Assembly: GCA_023091665.1 (NCBI GenBank)
Contig: JALJCQ010000004.1
Location: 1,674,001-1,738,000 of the forward strand
Reading direction: 5' to 3'
Length of the DNA stretch: 64,000 nt
DNA from: Pythium myriotylum
Lineage: Eukaryota > Oomycota > Peronosporomycetes > Pythiales > Pythiaceae
Shown: positions 33,722 to 43,974 of the stretch, piece by piece
Numbering within the stretch: the stretch's first letter is position 1
Layout of the letters: each line of letters starts with the position of its first letter
The notes under the pieces: generated by a model
Databases searched by the model: none
What the model was told of the DNA's origin: nothing
The model's input: the letters and a program-made list of their open reading frames with translations, nothing else
Position numbers and translations under genes: made by a program

Positions 33722-36711
33722 GTCTTGAAGAGCAGGAGCGCGGTATTTCCCCGGTTCGACGGGGGCAGAGGCATGACAAAATCCATCGAGAGTACTTGGA
33801 ATGGACGTTCTGGCATGATGTTACCAGGACTCGGACCGGGATTACGTGGTAGACCTTTCGCAGTGACGCAATCAGTGCACTCCTGGATGTACCGTTCCAC
33901 ATCCCGGTACATCCCGCGCCAGTAATACTCTGACCGAACTCTCTCGAACGTTCGCACGATACCTTGGTGACCGGCTTGAAAGTCGTCGTGGCACAGGTGG
34001 AGCACGTCTCTGCGCATGTCGCGGGGCACGACCAGTCGCGCCTGGTCCCTATCACGCCTTTCCGAGTGGTTCGGCCGTCCTACGTACCGGAGGACATCAA
34101 ACGAGTCGACGCAGAACTGGTCGGCGACCTTCGCCGCATCACGCGCCTTTCGCTCACTGAGACGCCCCAGTTCGCCGAGCAGGAACCACTTGATGCTGGC
34201 GAGCTCTTCGTCGTCCTCCTGGTGTGCCTTGATCCGTCGCCAGCGTTCAGCGACGGGATCCTCAACGACTTCAACCGGCTCCTCAACGGCTTCAACAGCC
34301 ACTGCGCCGGCGCGAGCAGGGTCGCCCGCGCGTCGTCGAACCGGACGAGCTTCAGCGCCGCCTTCGCGCGGTCGGTCTCCGTACCTTTCTTCACTGCGTG
34401 GGGCCTCTGCGGCGGCGGCGCCTTCTTCGCTGTTCTCCGCCACACTGACACGGGTGACTGACTGTTCAGAATCTGTCAGGGTGCCCGTCTCACGGCGTGG
34501 AACAGTACCACCTGAGACAGATGTGCTGAGACGTGGCAACTGAGATATATCTCCGTTGGTGACAGGACCTGTCACGGGAGTGAGACGTCCTTGACCGACA
34601 CGTCCTGCAGCCACGTCAGCTGCGGGAGAGACTTGGTCGGCGATCCTCTGGGCACGCCGCAGCGCGCGCAGCTGCCTCTCCGTCAGTCGCGCCCCCTCCT
34701 CCGCCGTGCCGACCGACTCTTGGCGCCGCTGGCTCCGCGTAACGACGAGCACTGGTGCGGTCACGTCGTCGGCTGGCTCGTGGATGCGAGAGGTCGCGAC
34801 TGACGGCGGCGCCGGCTCGACGCCCGGGTCGCCTGACGCTGCAGCCTCGTCGGAGCCCGAGACGAGCACTGGCTCTGAGACAGGGACAGACGTTGGCGCT
34901 CGGTCGGCGCCTGGTAGGACCTTGTTGAGAGTCTTCAGCTCGACCAGTTCTTCGAACCTGGTGAGTTCGAACGACTCGCCCAGTCGCAACGCCTTCGAGG
35001 CCAGATAGTCAGCCGGTGCATTTCCATCACGTAGCACGTGCACAAGTCGGACCCTGTCGAACGCCGGTTCGAGGGACTGGTATCTGGCCAGAAGTAGCTG
35101 GAGCCGTGGCTCGTGACACTTCATGGTACCCTCGCACTGCTGGATCGCGAGTCGTGAGTCGCCCACAACTACCACTTCCTTGGCTCCCATCGTGCTCAGA
35201 TGCTCGAGCCCGGTTAGCATCCCGGTGTACTCGGCCTCGTTGACGGATATTCCGCTCAGCGCCAGTCCTCGAGCATATACCGGCTCCCAGCCAGGCATAC
35301 GCCAGACTATGAAGCTAGCACTCGCAGCCCGGGTCTTCAGCTTGGCGGAACCGTCGAATGTGAGCACGAAACCGGTAAAGCCATCATTCACCGACTCAAT
35401 TCCCAGTGATGCGGGCCTTTCAGCTCGGCTCGCCTTGTACGGGACCAGTTGGTCGGCCAGCTCGTCAAGTCTTTCACGTGGCGTGATACCGGTAGACAAC
35501 AACTGTGCGAGTCCATCCTCGTCCTTCCGAATCCGGTGAACCTCTAGCGTCCATGGAGAGAGGAACGTCGCCCACTGCATACACCGTCCACCGAGAGACC
35601 GGCTGGTTAACAGCCAGTTCAAGGTCGATGACCGGGTGTAGACGACGATCCTCTGCCCTGCGACCAGTGTGTAGAACGTGGTTAGGACTCGGAGTAGAGC
35701 AAGAACTTCCTTCTCAGCCGGGTGGTAGCGCAGCTCGGCATCTTGTAGCGTTCGGCCGGTGAACCGGACCGGATGAAGCAGACCGTCGTGTTCCTGTGCA
35801 AGCACCGCACTCACCGCCCAGGGAACAGCATGAACAATTACCACGAACGGCTTGGACCGATCTGGGTGGCGCAGAACCGGTGGGGATGCGATCTTCTGCT
35901 TGAGTACCTCGAAAGCCAGCTTCGCCCGGTCCAAGTCACGACCTTCACGCACTTGCTGGTCCGATAGCTCGTACAGACTGGTGGCAACGACCGAAAAGTC
36001 CTCGATGAACTTCCCGTAGTAGTTCAAGCTGCCGAGGAAGGACTGCACGCCCCGTAGACTGGTAGGAAACTGCAACGAATCCAGCTCCTTCGCGATCTTC
36101 GGCTTCGCGGTCAGTCCTTCCCGGTTCACCTGGTGGGACAGGTAGTCGATGCAGGCCTTACCGAACGAGCTCTCTGGTAAGCTGACGGATATACCCCAGT
36201 ACCGAAGCCGGTACAGCAGCTTGTCCAGCAAGTCGCACATCTCTTGCCAAGTGCTGGAGCCGAAACCGATGTCGTCAATGTACGATGACCGGCCAAGGAC
36301 GGGTCCCATGCACTTCGGAGACGGAATACCCAGCTCGAAAACCGTTTGAGACCGGTCGTCGGCTGCCTCCTGGTCTGGTGAGACTGGCTCGAGGCCAAGT
36401 GCGTTCATCACTTCCGGCTCGATCTCGGCTTCAACACTTGGCGGCAGACGCACGAACCCCCATAGACAGTTGTCTATCACTCGCTGATAGATGAGGGGAG
36501 CATTCTTCAAGCCGAAGGGCATCCGGACCCACTGGAAATGACCGAGCGGGCACACGAACGCACTGATGTGCTTGGCCCGCTGGGACAGCAGGATGGCCCA
36601 GAACCCGCTTGCCATGTCGAGGCTGCAAAACCAACGCACTGCGTCGAAGTTGTCGAGCAGCTCGTCGATCAGCGGCAGCGGGTACCGCATCAGCTTGATC
36701 AGCTGGTTGAC
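33700..36711 (-). CDS. pol: pol part 2: RT palm, degenerate RNase H, second RNase H, integrase N-terminus, copy A
   Basis: Continues in frame from the TGA at 36712-36714. Numbering from the codon at 36690: PFGLKNAP at 58-65, RT active site YIDD at 137-140, with about 45 residues more than usual between the two. The first RNase H (about 280-400) keeps YHPAEKE but lacks two catalytic Asp (VHAV in place of TDAS, YTRS in place of TDH). A second RNase H follows at about 441-570 with D446 (TFDGSAK), E487, D511 (VVGDSRLAIQQ) and D561. Then a long Ser/Pro/Glu-rich linker, the HHCC zinc site of integrase (about 898-941) and the first catalytic Asp near 970 (LSMDF). It ends after an apparent one-base loss in mid-integrase, also present in copy B. 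Confidence 0.88.
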   Translation of the reverse strand, partial: VNQLIKLMRYPLPLIDELLDNFDAVRWFCSLDMASGFWAILLSQRAKHISAFVCPLGHFQWVRMPFGLKNAPLIYQRVIDNCLWGFVRLPPSVEAEIEPEVMNALGLEPVSPDQEAADDRSQTVFELGIPSPKCMGPVLGRSSYIDDIGFGSSTWQEMCDLLDKLLYRLRYWGISVSLPESSFGKACIDYLSHQVNREGLTAKPKIAKELDSLQFPTSLRGVQSFLGSLNYYGKFIEDFSVVATSLYELSDQQVREGRDLDRAKLAFEVLKQKIASPPVLRHPDRSKPFVVIVHAVPWAVSAVLAQEHDGLLHPVRFTGRTLQDAELRYHPAEKEVLALLRVLTTFYTLVAGQRIVVYTRSSTLNWLLTSRSLGGRCMQWATFLSPWTLEVHRIRKDEDGLAQLLSTGITPRERLDELADQLVPYKASRAERPASLGIESVNDGFTGFVLTFDGSAKLKTRAASASFIVWRMPGWEPVYARGLALSGISVNEAEYTGMLTGLEHLSTMGAKEVVVVGDSRLAIQQCEGTMKCHEPRLQLLLARYQSLEPAFDRVRLVHVLRDGNAPADYLASKALRLGESFELTRFEELVELKTLNKVLPGADRAPTSVPVSEPVLVSGSDEAAASGDPGVEPAPPSVATSRIHEPADDVTAPVLVVTRSQRRQESVGTAEEGARLTERQLRALRRAQRIADQVSPAADVAAGRVGQGRLTPVTGPVTNGDISQLPRLSTSVSGGTVPRRETGTLTDSEQSVTRVSVAENSEEGAAAAEAPRSEERYGDRPREGGAEARPVRRRAGDPARAGAVAVEAVEEPVEVVEDPVAERWRRIKAHQEDDEELASIKWFLLGELGRLSERKARDAAKVADQFCVDSFDVLRYVGRPNHSERRDRDQARLVVPRDMRRDVLHLCHDDFQAGHQGIVRTFERVRSEYYWRGMYRDVERYIQECTDCVTAKGLPRNPGPSPGNIMPERPFQVLSMDFVMPLPPSNRGNTALLLFKTCSPVTS

Positions 36712-38612
36712 TCACCGGTAGTCGATGCAGAGCCGGATCGTCTTCCCATCTTTCTTCAAGACGATCACAATGGGACTGGCCCACTGCGAGTCCGAATACT
36801 CGATGACCTTGGCTTCCAAGAGTAACTTGAGCAGCTCGTACACCTGGGTCAGGTACTCGGCCTTGATGCGCCTCGGCTTCTCGGCTATCGGTACCGTACC
36901 CGGCTCGACCTCGATGTCGCACACGACACCGCGAGCCGGAGAGGGCACCGCGTTGCTTGACGCGAGGAAACCTGTCGAGTGACGCGCCAGCACAGCCGAG
37001 AGCATGTCGACCAGTCGGGAGCGTTCCGATTCTGGCTCGTCGTCCGGTACCCCGACGTCGGCTGTCTTCATGTCCGGCTCGGACGGGTTCACGTCGAGCT
37101 CGGGCAGCATCGCGAGCTGGTCGCGGAGTTCGTCCAGCACGATCTGGTCAGACCCTTCGTGCAAGAACACTTGCGCTTCTTCCTCGTCGACCAGCTCAGA
37201 GACCGCGAGCGCCATGAACACCCGGCTCAGTTGGTCGACGGCAGACGTCGGAGGCGCTGGCTCGACCGATTCGCCAATCTTGACCACCATGTTCAGCGGA
37301 GTGGGCTGGGTCTTGGGGACCGGGAGTACAGTCTTCCCGGCCTTGCTCGGCTCGCCTTTGGCTCCGACGACCTTGACCGGTTCACTCTGACCTTGGACAC
37401 CTTGGGCTTGAGCAACTGGGTCACCACCACCTTGAGCTCGAACTTCCTGGATCACCGTCATGACTTGGGCTTGCCGAGGCAAGCTGGGTGCCGAATCATC
37501 GCCCCTAGGTCGGGCAAGGATCTTCACCGGGGTCTTGTACTCACGGCGCTCGACAGCCGGAGGAAACGATGCGTTGAACTGAATGTCTTCATACTGGCGA
37601 CGCCGAGTGAACTCCCTAGAGTGCGCATTCTCATAGATGAGAAGCTGCCACTCCTGATACTTCACGGAGCCGGCTCTGACACCGCGCTCACCGTCAGGCA
37701 AATGTCCTCGCTCGACCAGATGAGCCACCGGGGTGCGAGCCAACACGGTGATCGGTCTCTGGGTGATATTCACCAGTCGCACCCCGGTTGGGACACCGTC
37801 AGTAGACAACAGACTGGTCACCCAACCGGGTCCACGACACAGCCAGGCATCTAGCGACGCGGCAAGGTGTCGACCATAGTGGATGGAGACCACAACGGAC
37901 ATACCCGGGGCGACATAGAGGTCGTCAGCCGAGTGGACCGGTATCTTCGTCGGTCGCCGCGGTCGACATCCGGCTGAGACGAGGGGCACACACTCTTCAT
38001 CGGGAAGACGCACGGTACCTTCACCCGTCAGAAGTCGGACTCCAGCCGGGACCATGAAGTCCATTCCGAGCAAGACATCCAAGTCGGCGCCGATGTTGGC
38101 GCACCAGATGTCCATGTAGTACACGACGCTGGCGCCAAGCGTGATCTTCACAGTCGTCCGGGCGGTGACATAGGTAGTGATGCCACCGATTCCTTGGACC
38201 TTTAGCCGGCTCGTGAAGTTGAGCTTGAGGCCAAGTCGACGGGCTAAGTCGAGACTGATCATGCTGGTAGACGCTCCGGAGTCAAGCAGTATCTTCACCC
38301 GGTGATCGCAGATAGCACCGTGAACCATAGCGATTCCGGTTCCTCGAGGCGGCTCGAGCTGGTTCGACCACCAGCCACGACGTTCTCCTGGCTTCAACTG
38401 GAATGATGGACGACCCTCGGTGCCTTCCCGGTTCAAATCTTGTTCTGCAAGCAGTGAACGCGCATCACTGTCTTCATGCAAACTTGGAAATGTATTATCG
38501 GAGTTATCGGCTACTCCAACGAATGCACAAACTTGCAAGACTTGACCGGGTTTTTCTTGAGCTTTAAGCTCGGCGCGTACTGGAGGCGCTTGAACCCCCA
38601 GCGAGCTGCCTA
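36712..38612 (-). CDS. pol: pol part 1: aspartic protease and RT fingers, copy A
   Basis: Entered by a minus-1 shift from gag at 38613-38619; the frame is open from 38664. Numbering from the codon at 38538: a retropepsin-type protease with active site LLDSGAST near D86 and flap-like glycines (VQGIGGI), a Pro/Gln/Val-rich linker, then the RT N-terminus from about 515 (VIEYSDSQWASPIV, IRLCIDYR). It stops at TGA (36712-36714) at the residue after DYR, where related RTs have any residue before VN or LN; the sequence continues in frame after it. The stop may come from CGA by C-to-T change, or be read through. Confidence 0.87.
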
Positions 38613-38619
38613 GTTTAAA
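38567..38619 (-). promoter_or_regulatory. Minus-1 ribosomal frameshift signal at the gag/pol junction, copy A
   Basis: T TTA AAC (38613-38619, minus strand) in the gag frame, directly before the gag stop TAG. After a 5-nt spacer comes a two-part stem: AGCTCG with CGAGCT (6 bp) enclosing CTGGGGG with CCTCCAG (7 bp, one G-U), with a 7-nt bulge. Slipping back one base joins gag to the protease frame. Confidence 0.8.
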
Positions 38620-40154
38620 TACTGCAGAACCGCCGCCGGCATGGTGCCAACTGCGGACTGGTTCTCAGCAGATTTCGGCCAGGACTTGAGGCCTTCCAGA
38701 ACTCGTGTGACTTCGCACTGGCCTTGAGCATGCACCTTCTGGCAAGCAGGGCACTGCTTCCAGCAGTTGTCTGCCGAATGGCCCAGTTGCTTGCAGAGCG
38801 TGCACGGGGTACGGTTTGGGCAATCGCGGGCCCAGTGACCGGTACCACCGCACTCGTAGCACTTGGAGTCGTCACGGCCTGGACTTGGGTCACGGGGACC
38901 TGGCCTGGGTGAGGATGACCGGCTAGAACGCCAGTCGGAAGAAGACTGAGAAGGTCGACCACGGTCGCGAGACCGGTCGATAACGGCTTGGAAGACCAGT
39001 TCAGCTCGGTCATGCCACTCCTCGCTGCACTCGTCATCCGGTGGATCTTCGAAGCGGACCATCGGGCGCTGCCTGGCTCGCGAAGCCAACTCGCGGTCTT
39101 CATCGTCGTCGTACGTGTAGTACACACGAGCAGGCTGCCGGTTCGACGCTTGGTTACGCTCCTCGGACCTGGCTCGCGGACGAGATGCCGGATACGCCGG
39201 CTGGGCCGACTGGTCCTCGAGGTCCAGCAACGTCTGATCGAGCTTCTTCAGCGTACTGAATGACCTGCCGGCTAACGCATGCCGAGTATCGGAGTCGGAG
39301 AGCGTACGGATGAACCGGTTCACATGTGGTCGCAGGTCGTCTGGGCTCACAAGTCGGACACGTGCCTTCTTGGCCAGAGCATTGTAGCGCCACAGATAAT
39401 CGCGCGGCGACTCATGACGCTTCTGCTTAGCGTTATAGTAACGCTCGGCCGGTGAGTCGCGCGACTCGCAGAACTCGGCTCGGAACGCGTCGAGCAACTC
39501 GCCCCAGTTGTAACGCACTGGTCGTTCGAGCTGGTCGAACCAGTGTTCGCCGGCTCCCTTCACGAACATCCGGAAGTACTTGCACTTCTCTTCGTCAGAG
39601 TAGTAGCTGAACACGTAGACCAAGCGCTCCAACCACTTGCGACGTTCGCTGGGTGAACCGGATCCGTCGAACGGTTCGACAGCGTCGAGCGAGATGAATG
39701 GCCGGCTCTGAACCACAAGCGGAGCATGCAACTGACTTCCAGCAGCGTAATGGAGATTGCCCGGCTGTTCCAGACGCGTCGCACCCGGTTGCGGAGCCTG
39801 AGCAAACCCGACTGGAGGCATTGCTGGCGGAGCTCTGCCGGCTTGAACCTGTGCACGAACCCCGGCTGCACTTGCCGACAACATCGAATCCTCGTAGCAC
39901 GAAGGCGGTTGATGCTGGTGCACCACCCGCGAGACCGGGATCGACGGTGGGACCACTTGACGCCCCTGTTCGACTGGTTGTGCACGACGTGCCCAGTCGC
40001 GGCGATGGTCGGGCGAGCTCAGTCGCGTCGACTGCAGGCTCGGCGAGTGACCGGATGCATCAGAGGCACCTTCGGAGCGGGTTACCAGTTGCGTGGACGG
40101 AGATCCTGGCTCTGCGGTGATACGCACCGCGCGTAGAGCGGGTTCTGCTTGAGA
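38610..40154 (-). CDS. gag: gag: capsid and nucleocapsid, copy A
   Basis: Forms the cytoplasmic particle that packages element RNA. Numbering from the codon at 40127: a Pro/Gln-rich N-terminal part, a Retrotrans_gag-type capsid at about 144-305 (VEPFDGSGS, WFDQLERP, FRAEFCESRDS), an acidic/Arg region, then zinc knuckles CYECGGTGHWARDC (423-436), CTLCKQLGHSADNC (442-455) and a shorter CPACQKVHAQGQC (459-471). The first in-frame ATG is codon 82. The frame is open back to the TGA that ends ORF1, in the same frame, so gag may be made as an ORF1-gag fusion by readthrough, or start at codon 82. Ends TAG right after the slippery site. Confidence 0.9.
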   Translation of the reverse strand, partial: SQAEPALRAVRITAEPGSPSTQLVTRSEGASDASGHSPSLQSTRLSSPDHRRDWARRAQPVEQGRQVVPPSIPVSRVVHQHQPPSCYEDSMLSASAAGVRAQVQAGRAPPAMPPVGFAQAPQPGATRLEQPGNLHYAAGSQLHAPLVVQSRPFISLDAVEPFDGSGSPSERRKWLERLVYVFSYYSDEEKCKYFRMFVKGAGEHWFDQLERPVRYNWGELLDAFRAEFCESRDSPAERYYNAKQKRHESPRDYLWRYNALAKKARVRLVSPDDLRPHVNRFIRTLSDSDTRHALAGRSFSTLKKLDQTLLDLEDQSAQPAYPASRPRARSEERNQASNRQPARVYYTYDDDEDRELASRARQRPMVRFEDPPDDECSEEWHDRAELVFQAVIDRSRDRGRPSQSSSDWRSSRSSSPRPGPRDPSPGRDDSKCYECGGTGHWARDCPNRTPCTLCKQLGHSADNCWKQCPACQKVHAQGQCEVTRVLEGLKSWPKSAENQSAVGTMPAAVLQYLN

Positions 40155-41180
40155 TCAAGCCACTTGGCTGGACGCGCTGCGCAACCGGTGATCGATCCAC
40201 GCTTCTGTCTCGACGTGTAGAAGTACCATGGCGAAGCTGATTTCTGATTCAACTTCAACGTCGAGCAGGCCGACTAGACGAAGTGATGAGCCGGCTTGAG
40301 CGGATGGCACAAGGTTCATGAACGAATAACCAGTCTGCCAGAGAGCCGACTGAAACACCGCAATCCTCTCAACCATGTCGAGAGGTCGGTCGACCAACTT
40401 GAACAAGTCCATACGGACACCAGCGGGAGTTCCTTCGTGAACCACGCCGAATTCGGTCAACCATGACACCGGTTCATGACACTTCTCCATCACATCTTGT
40501 GCGAGCGGGACCAGCTCCGGCGGCGTGCTCACAGCTCGGCCGACCGGGTTAGGAGACTGGCGCCCGCGGCCGGCTTGGACCCAATGGTCAACGAGACTGC
40601 GCACTTCGAAGCGCTCAGCGTTGGTTAACGCTGCAGCGGGTGCGTTGGGTCGAGTCGCCAGATCTTTCTGACCGGCTCTGGAAGACGACTTGGTGCCGGA
40701 TTGCGACTTCGGCGCTCGCTTAGAGCTGCGCCCCTTGGACTTCACGCCGGACTCGCTCGCCGTGTCTGGCGTCCCTGCACGGTCTCGCCCCGGTTCTCGA
40801 CCTCGAGCACTACCGGCCTCCGGCTTTGATGACGACTTCCTCAAGGGAGGTCTGTCGCCAGCCTTCTCAGACCGAGCACTCGCGCCCTTCCCGGCTCGTT
40901 GGCTCGACTTGACACGCTCGCCGTCGCTAACCGAATGGAAGCTTTCTTCATCATCGCGTGCCGGTTTCTTCTCTTCTTCTTCGTTTTCCTCGTCGTCGCT
41001 GAACATGGTCAAGCGACTCAAGAGATCGGTTGCGGACCGACCTCGGTTGCCGGCTTCACGCCGGCGTTCGGCGCCCTCGGCGCCTGCCTTGCTCCGTAGA
41101 TCTTCAGCTTCAGACACAGGCTTAGGATCAGACGTACTCATGGCGGATGCACTCACGTGACCTTTACCAGCTCCTGGCAT
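40155..41180 (-). CDS. ORF1 upstream of gag, unknown function, copy A (341 aa)
   Basis: Begins at the ATG at 41180, inside the primer binding site. Residues 1 to about 190 are Ser/Lys/Arg/Glu-rich and probably disordered, with basic clusters that could bind nucleic acid; the last 140 residues look folded (FEVRSLVDHWVQAG, DVMEKCHEPVSWL, LHVETEAWIDHRL). I know no family for it. The stop is TGA (40155-40157) and the next frame, gag, continues in phase with no other stop, so ORF1 could be a matrix-like extension of Gag made with or without readthrough. Identical in length in both copies. Confidence 0.7.
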   Translation of the reverse strand: MPGAGKGHVSASAMSTSDPKPVSEAEDLRSKAGAEGAERRREAGNRGRSATDLLSRLTMFSDDEENEEEEKKPARDDEESFHSVSDGERVKSSQRAGKGASARSEKAGDRPPLRKSSSKPEAGSARGREPGRDRAGTPDTASESGVKSKGRSSKRAPKSQSGTKSSSRAGQKDLATRPNAPAAALTNAERFEVRSLVDHWVQAGRGRQSPNPVGRAVSTPPELVPLAQDVMEKCHEPVSWLTEFGVVHEGTPAGVRMDLFKLVDRPLDMVERIAVFQSALWQTGYSFMNLVPSAQAGSSLRLVGLLDVEVESEISFAMVLLHVETEAWIDHRLRSASSQVA

Positions 41181-41188
41181 ACGCACCA
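41176..41188 (-). promoter_or_regulatory. Primer binding site, copy A
   Basis: On the minus strand TGGTGCGTATGCC begins four bases inside the 5' LTR end (41193). It starts with TGG, the complement of a tRNA CCA end. The primer would be a tRNA ending GCATACGCACCA; I cannot name it. It does not match the tRNA-Pro of the array. Confidence 0.55.
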
Positions 41189-41192
41189 GTTG

Positions 41193-42380
41193 TGACGTAG
41201 CGGTCGTACGTTTTTGACAATCCACCCGGCTCCAACTAGCGAAGGGGTAGCGCTAGGAGCCGGGAAACACTTGCCAAACTTAGCTGCTCACGCTCTGCTG
41301 CTGCTGCGATTCCGGTTCAGCCACGACAGACTAACCCGGTTTCAATTGCAGGCAAAAAGCGATCGCAGAAGGTGGGCAAAGCTTTCTCCACGCAGATATC
41401 CAAAGATGACTAGCGCAAGCGAGATAGAATGCTCACCCGGCTAGCACCTCACGTTGTGTACCCTTTGACGGTTCTTCAGAAGCTGGGTAATAGAGGAAAT
41501 GACCCGCTACCCGATGCTGTCTGATTTGGTAGGCAAACCGGTTGCCAGAACCTTCAGATACTACGGAAATGCAAGGGAAAAGGGGGGACTGTGACGGCAC
41601 GGAGCGATCAACCAGTCCAAGCAACCGGTCCCAGACCGGAGCAAACGCAAGAAAGACAAATACAATAGAATGTATTACCGGGTTTCCCAGTTAATACAGC
41701 TCGCAACCACACTATAAAAACCCTCAGTCCGTGGCCTGAGCCACTTCCCTTAGGTTATCGAACCAGGAAACCGCTTCACCCAGTCACTTGACCGGCTCCA
41801 CGACTCACAAGGCAACGCACACACACGCAGCACACACCGCCAGAGCACTCCAACACACAGCCAGTACCTTAGAGAACCGGGATGTCGAGGTGGCCGCCGA
41901 TACAACTGCTGTTGTAGGCCCGAAGACTTGGAGCAGACAAGGCAAAAGGGGAAGTCTATTACGGAGGGTGGGCCGGTTGTCCCGTCCCTCTTATAACCGG
42001 GAGAAATTGTTTACTAAACCAGAATCGAGGAAGTACCGGCGGGTGCGAATCAGATTCCAATGGGTTCGCGGACCAGTACGGACGGCTAATGGCACACACG
42101 AAACTAACGGTAATTTTCCGCTAGAACCGGTAATATACCAGACACTTCCCTGAAATCTCTAACTGGCTGGTAATATTCGCCAGTGGAGTCAGGTACCGTG
42201 TTTTCCGGTACTATTAGTGTGGCACGCCGGAAGCCGGAAACTGGGTATAAATACCCAGCTAGTGTGTAGTACACAATTTTAGACCTATCCTAAAGAACCA
42301 CAGTGGTTCTTGACAGTTCCCGGTCCCACAGAGATGGGGAATTCCGGGAAAGTCCGCGGGGAACCGGTCCCGCTACATCA
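41193..42380 (-). repeat. 5' LTR of copy A
   Basis: 1188 bp, starts and ends with the same inverted repeat as the 3' LTR. Drives sense transcription leftwards. Its copy of the palindromic TATA motif (about 42246-42253, plus strand) points outward into the spacer. Confidence 0.95.
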
Positions 42381-42426
42381 AACCACTCAAGAGGATTTCA
42401 TCGACGCCAATGTGGACCAGTCAACG

Positions 42427-42443
42427 CCCCCCCCCCCCCCCCC
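42427..42443. repeat. Poly-C run (17 bases)
   Basis: Homopolymer 46 bp outside the 5' LTR of copy A. The length is comparable to the G-runs at the right end of the tRNA array. Confidence 0.85.
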
Positions 42444-42935
42444 TATCTCGAAACGATGGAGTGTGAAAAACGCGAGGTTGATCCCCCACCACAATCACAG
42501 TGAATAGACAGTCGAGCAACCGCGCAAGGTGAGCACGCCTCGCAAGCTCAAGATTGGTTGGAAGGTATCTCTGCAGCAGAGAATTGAGCGCTTGATCGAG
42601 TAAGACCAAGTCCATGCTGCTGCTGATCTTGCAGCGGACTCGAAGAGCGCAGGATCGACGCGCAAGACGAAGCACTGCTGTATTCGCTTGATGAACGTGC
42701 TCTTCTCGGACAAATTCGCGGCTCGATTCATGGAGACTGGAAACAATCCGCCTCGCAAGGATGTTGACGCAGGCGCGATCAATGCGCCGTGGTGAAGGCG
42801 TGGGGGCAAAATCTGCCGCTCAGCGAGGGCGAAGCAGGTGCCGCTCACGAGTCCACACAGACTCTTTGGGCTGGTCGTTTGTTGCTGACGTTAACACCCC
42901 GCTGTCACAGTCGCTGACGGGGTGAACCGCAGGCA
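42444..42935 (+). other. Decayed coding-like fragment, unidentified
   Basis: No long frame, but pieces look protein-derived: from 42691 a frame reads MNVLFSDKFAARFMETGNN and stops at 42793, and upstream in other frames come STPRKLKIGW and similar. It may be a broken host or element gene; I cannot name the family. Confidence 0.25.
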
Positions 42936-42940
42936 CTTAG

Positions 42941-43242
42941 TGTAACGGGTTACAAGGTTACACAAGTAGGTTAGGTTGTGTAGGTACATAACGTGTGTGG
43001 TCCACTTAGGGGAAAAGTTACCCTAAGTAGTGACTCTCTTTTATTTGATTCAGTAGGTGATATCCCGGCGTATTAGATACCGGGGATATCAGGTATAGGG
43101 GGGATCATTCCCCAGGGAATAATCTGAATACAATCAGTTCGCCTTTTGCCAAGTCTTTGGCGCTCGTCGACAGGGGTCAACTCGGAGCGGCTGCTCACGC
43201 TTCCTCAAGCGCAGGTGCTGTGTACGGTCGTGGACCGTTACA
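42941..43242. mobile_element. Solo LTR (302 bp) with 5-bp target duplication
   Basis: Begins TGTAACGG and ends CCGTTACA, an 8-bp perfect inverted repeat, and is flanked on both sides by CTTAG (42936-42940 and 43243-43247). No internal region adjoins it, so it is a solo LTR left by LTR-LTR recombination. The family cannot be set from the LTR alone; the short length fits a Copia-type element. Confidence 0.82.
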
Positions 43243-43247
43243 CTTAG

Positions 43248-43974
43248 GCTTGAAGTCCGGGGGATCTTGGCCAACAGGGTCGTGAAGCCCATTGGTTTGT
43301 CGCCTTGGCACAGCACGTGGATCGCTGGTCACATGCTGCGTGCGACGGAAAAGCGCAGAACCGATCGTCACCAGAAGCTGGCTGGTGGCCTGGATGCGCG
43401 GGGGGACAGGAGGCTCCTCGGCCGGTGGTCACAGCACCTGGTGCTGGTCTTCCACCTGCTCTTCGGTCTCTCGTTACGCTTGGGCAGCAGCAGCCACACG
43501 CGCTTCGGTCGGAATGCAGTCGTCAGGTGCGCTCGGTTGAGACGCACCCGGGGGTTTTAGCGTTGCTTCCTGTGGCGACGGGTCTTGTGACTTCTGGACT
43601 CGAAGTCCTTACTTGAGGGGCTTGAGTGCTTGGTAGCAAATTCCAGAGTTTTATTTTCCAACAACCGAATACCTGGCCCAGAGAGTCAGATGCCTACGTG
43701 ACTGCCTACCCTATACCGCACCCTGCCCTGTCTCTGCACTGGCATCGGGTAATCACCCAACTACGTAATCAGGTGCTGATCACCCACCTACTGCGCTTGA
43801 TACTACTTAGGCTCCTCATATCTGTTCCTACTGTATCAGGCCGTCAGGACCTCAATGAGGATCCAGCCACTGGGCCACGTCCCAGACGCGCCTGGGGGCA
43901 CTGTGGATGCGCCGAGTTCGACGTGTGGGGCTCACAACGCAGCATAAAGCTGTAGTCGCATGTCAGAGGGGTTG
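43248..43974. other. No recognisable gene
   Basis: Short frames only, none convincing. A small hairpin GGTGCG/CGCACC lies at about 43527-43549, and TGGTAGCA at 43631, which resembles the start of an initiator-Met primer site, has no LTR beside it. Confidence 0.5.

Larger units (their letters stand above)
28466..42380 (-). mobile_element. Ty3/gypsy LTR retrotransposon, copy A (complete, 13.9 kb)
   Basis: Two 1188-bp LTRs bound an internal region with, in minus-strand order, ORF1, gag, protease, RT, two RNase H domains, integrase and chromodomain, plus an antisense gene before the 3' LTR. The order RT-RNase H-integrase is that of Ty3/gypsy. LTR ends carry the inverted repeat TGATGTAGCGG/CCGCTACATCA. 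The LTRs differ at one base that I noticed (28469 T against 41196 C), so insertion is recent. Flanks are an array unit on the left (ends GGCT, then one extra G) and unrelated DNA on the right (AACCA): no target duplication is visible. Confidence 0.95.

Noticed and set aside
41176..41188. Primer site complementary to the array's tRNA-Pro
   Set aside because: The tRNA-Pro 3' end would require TGGGGGCCATG; the element has TGGTGCGTATGCC.
43134..43616. Overlapping short frames of 60-103 codons after the solo LTR
   Set aside because: Partly within the solo LTR, different frames equally open, no motif.
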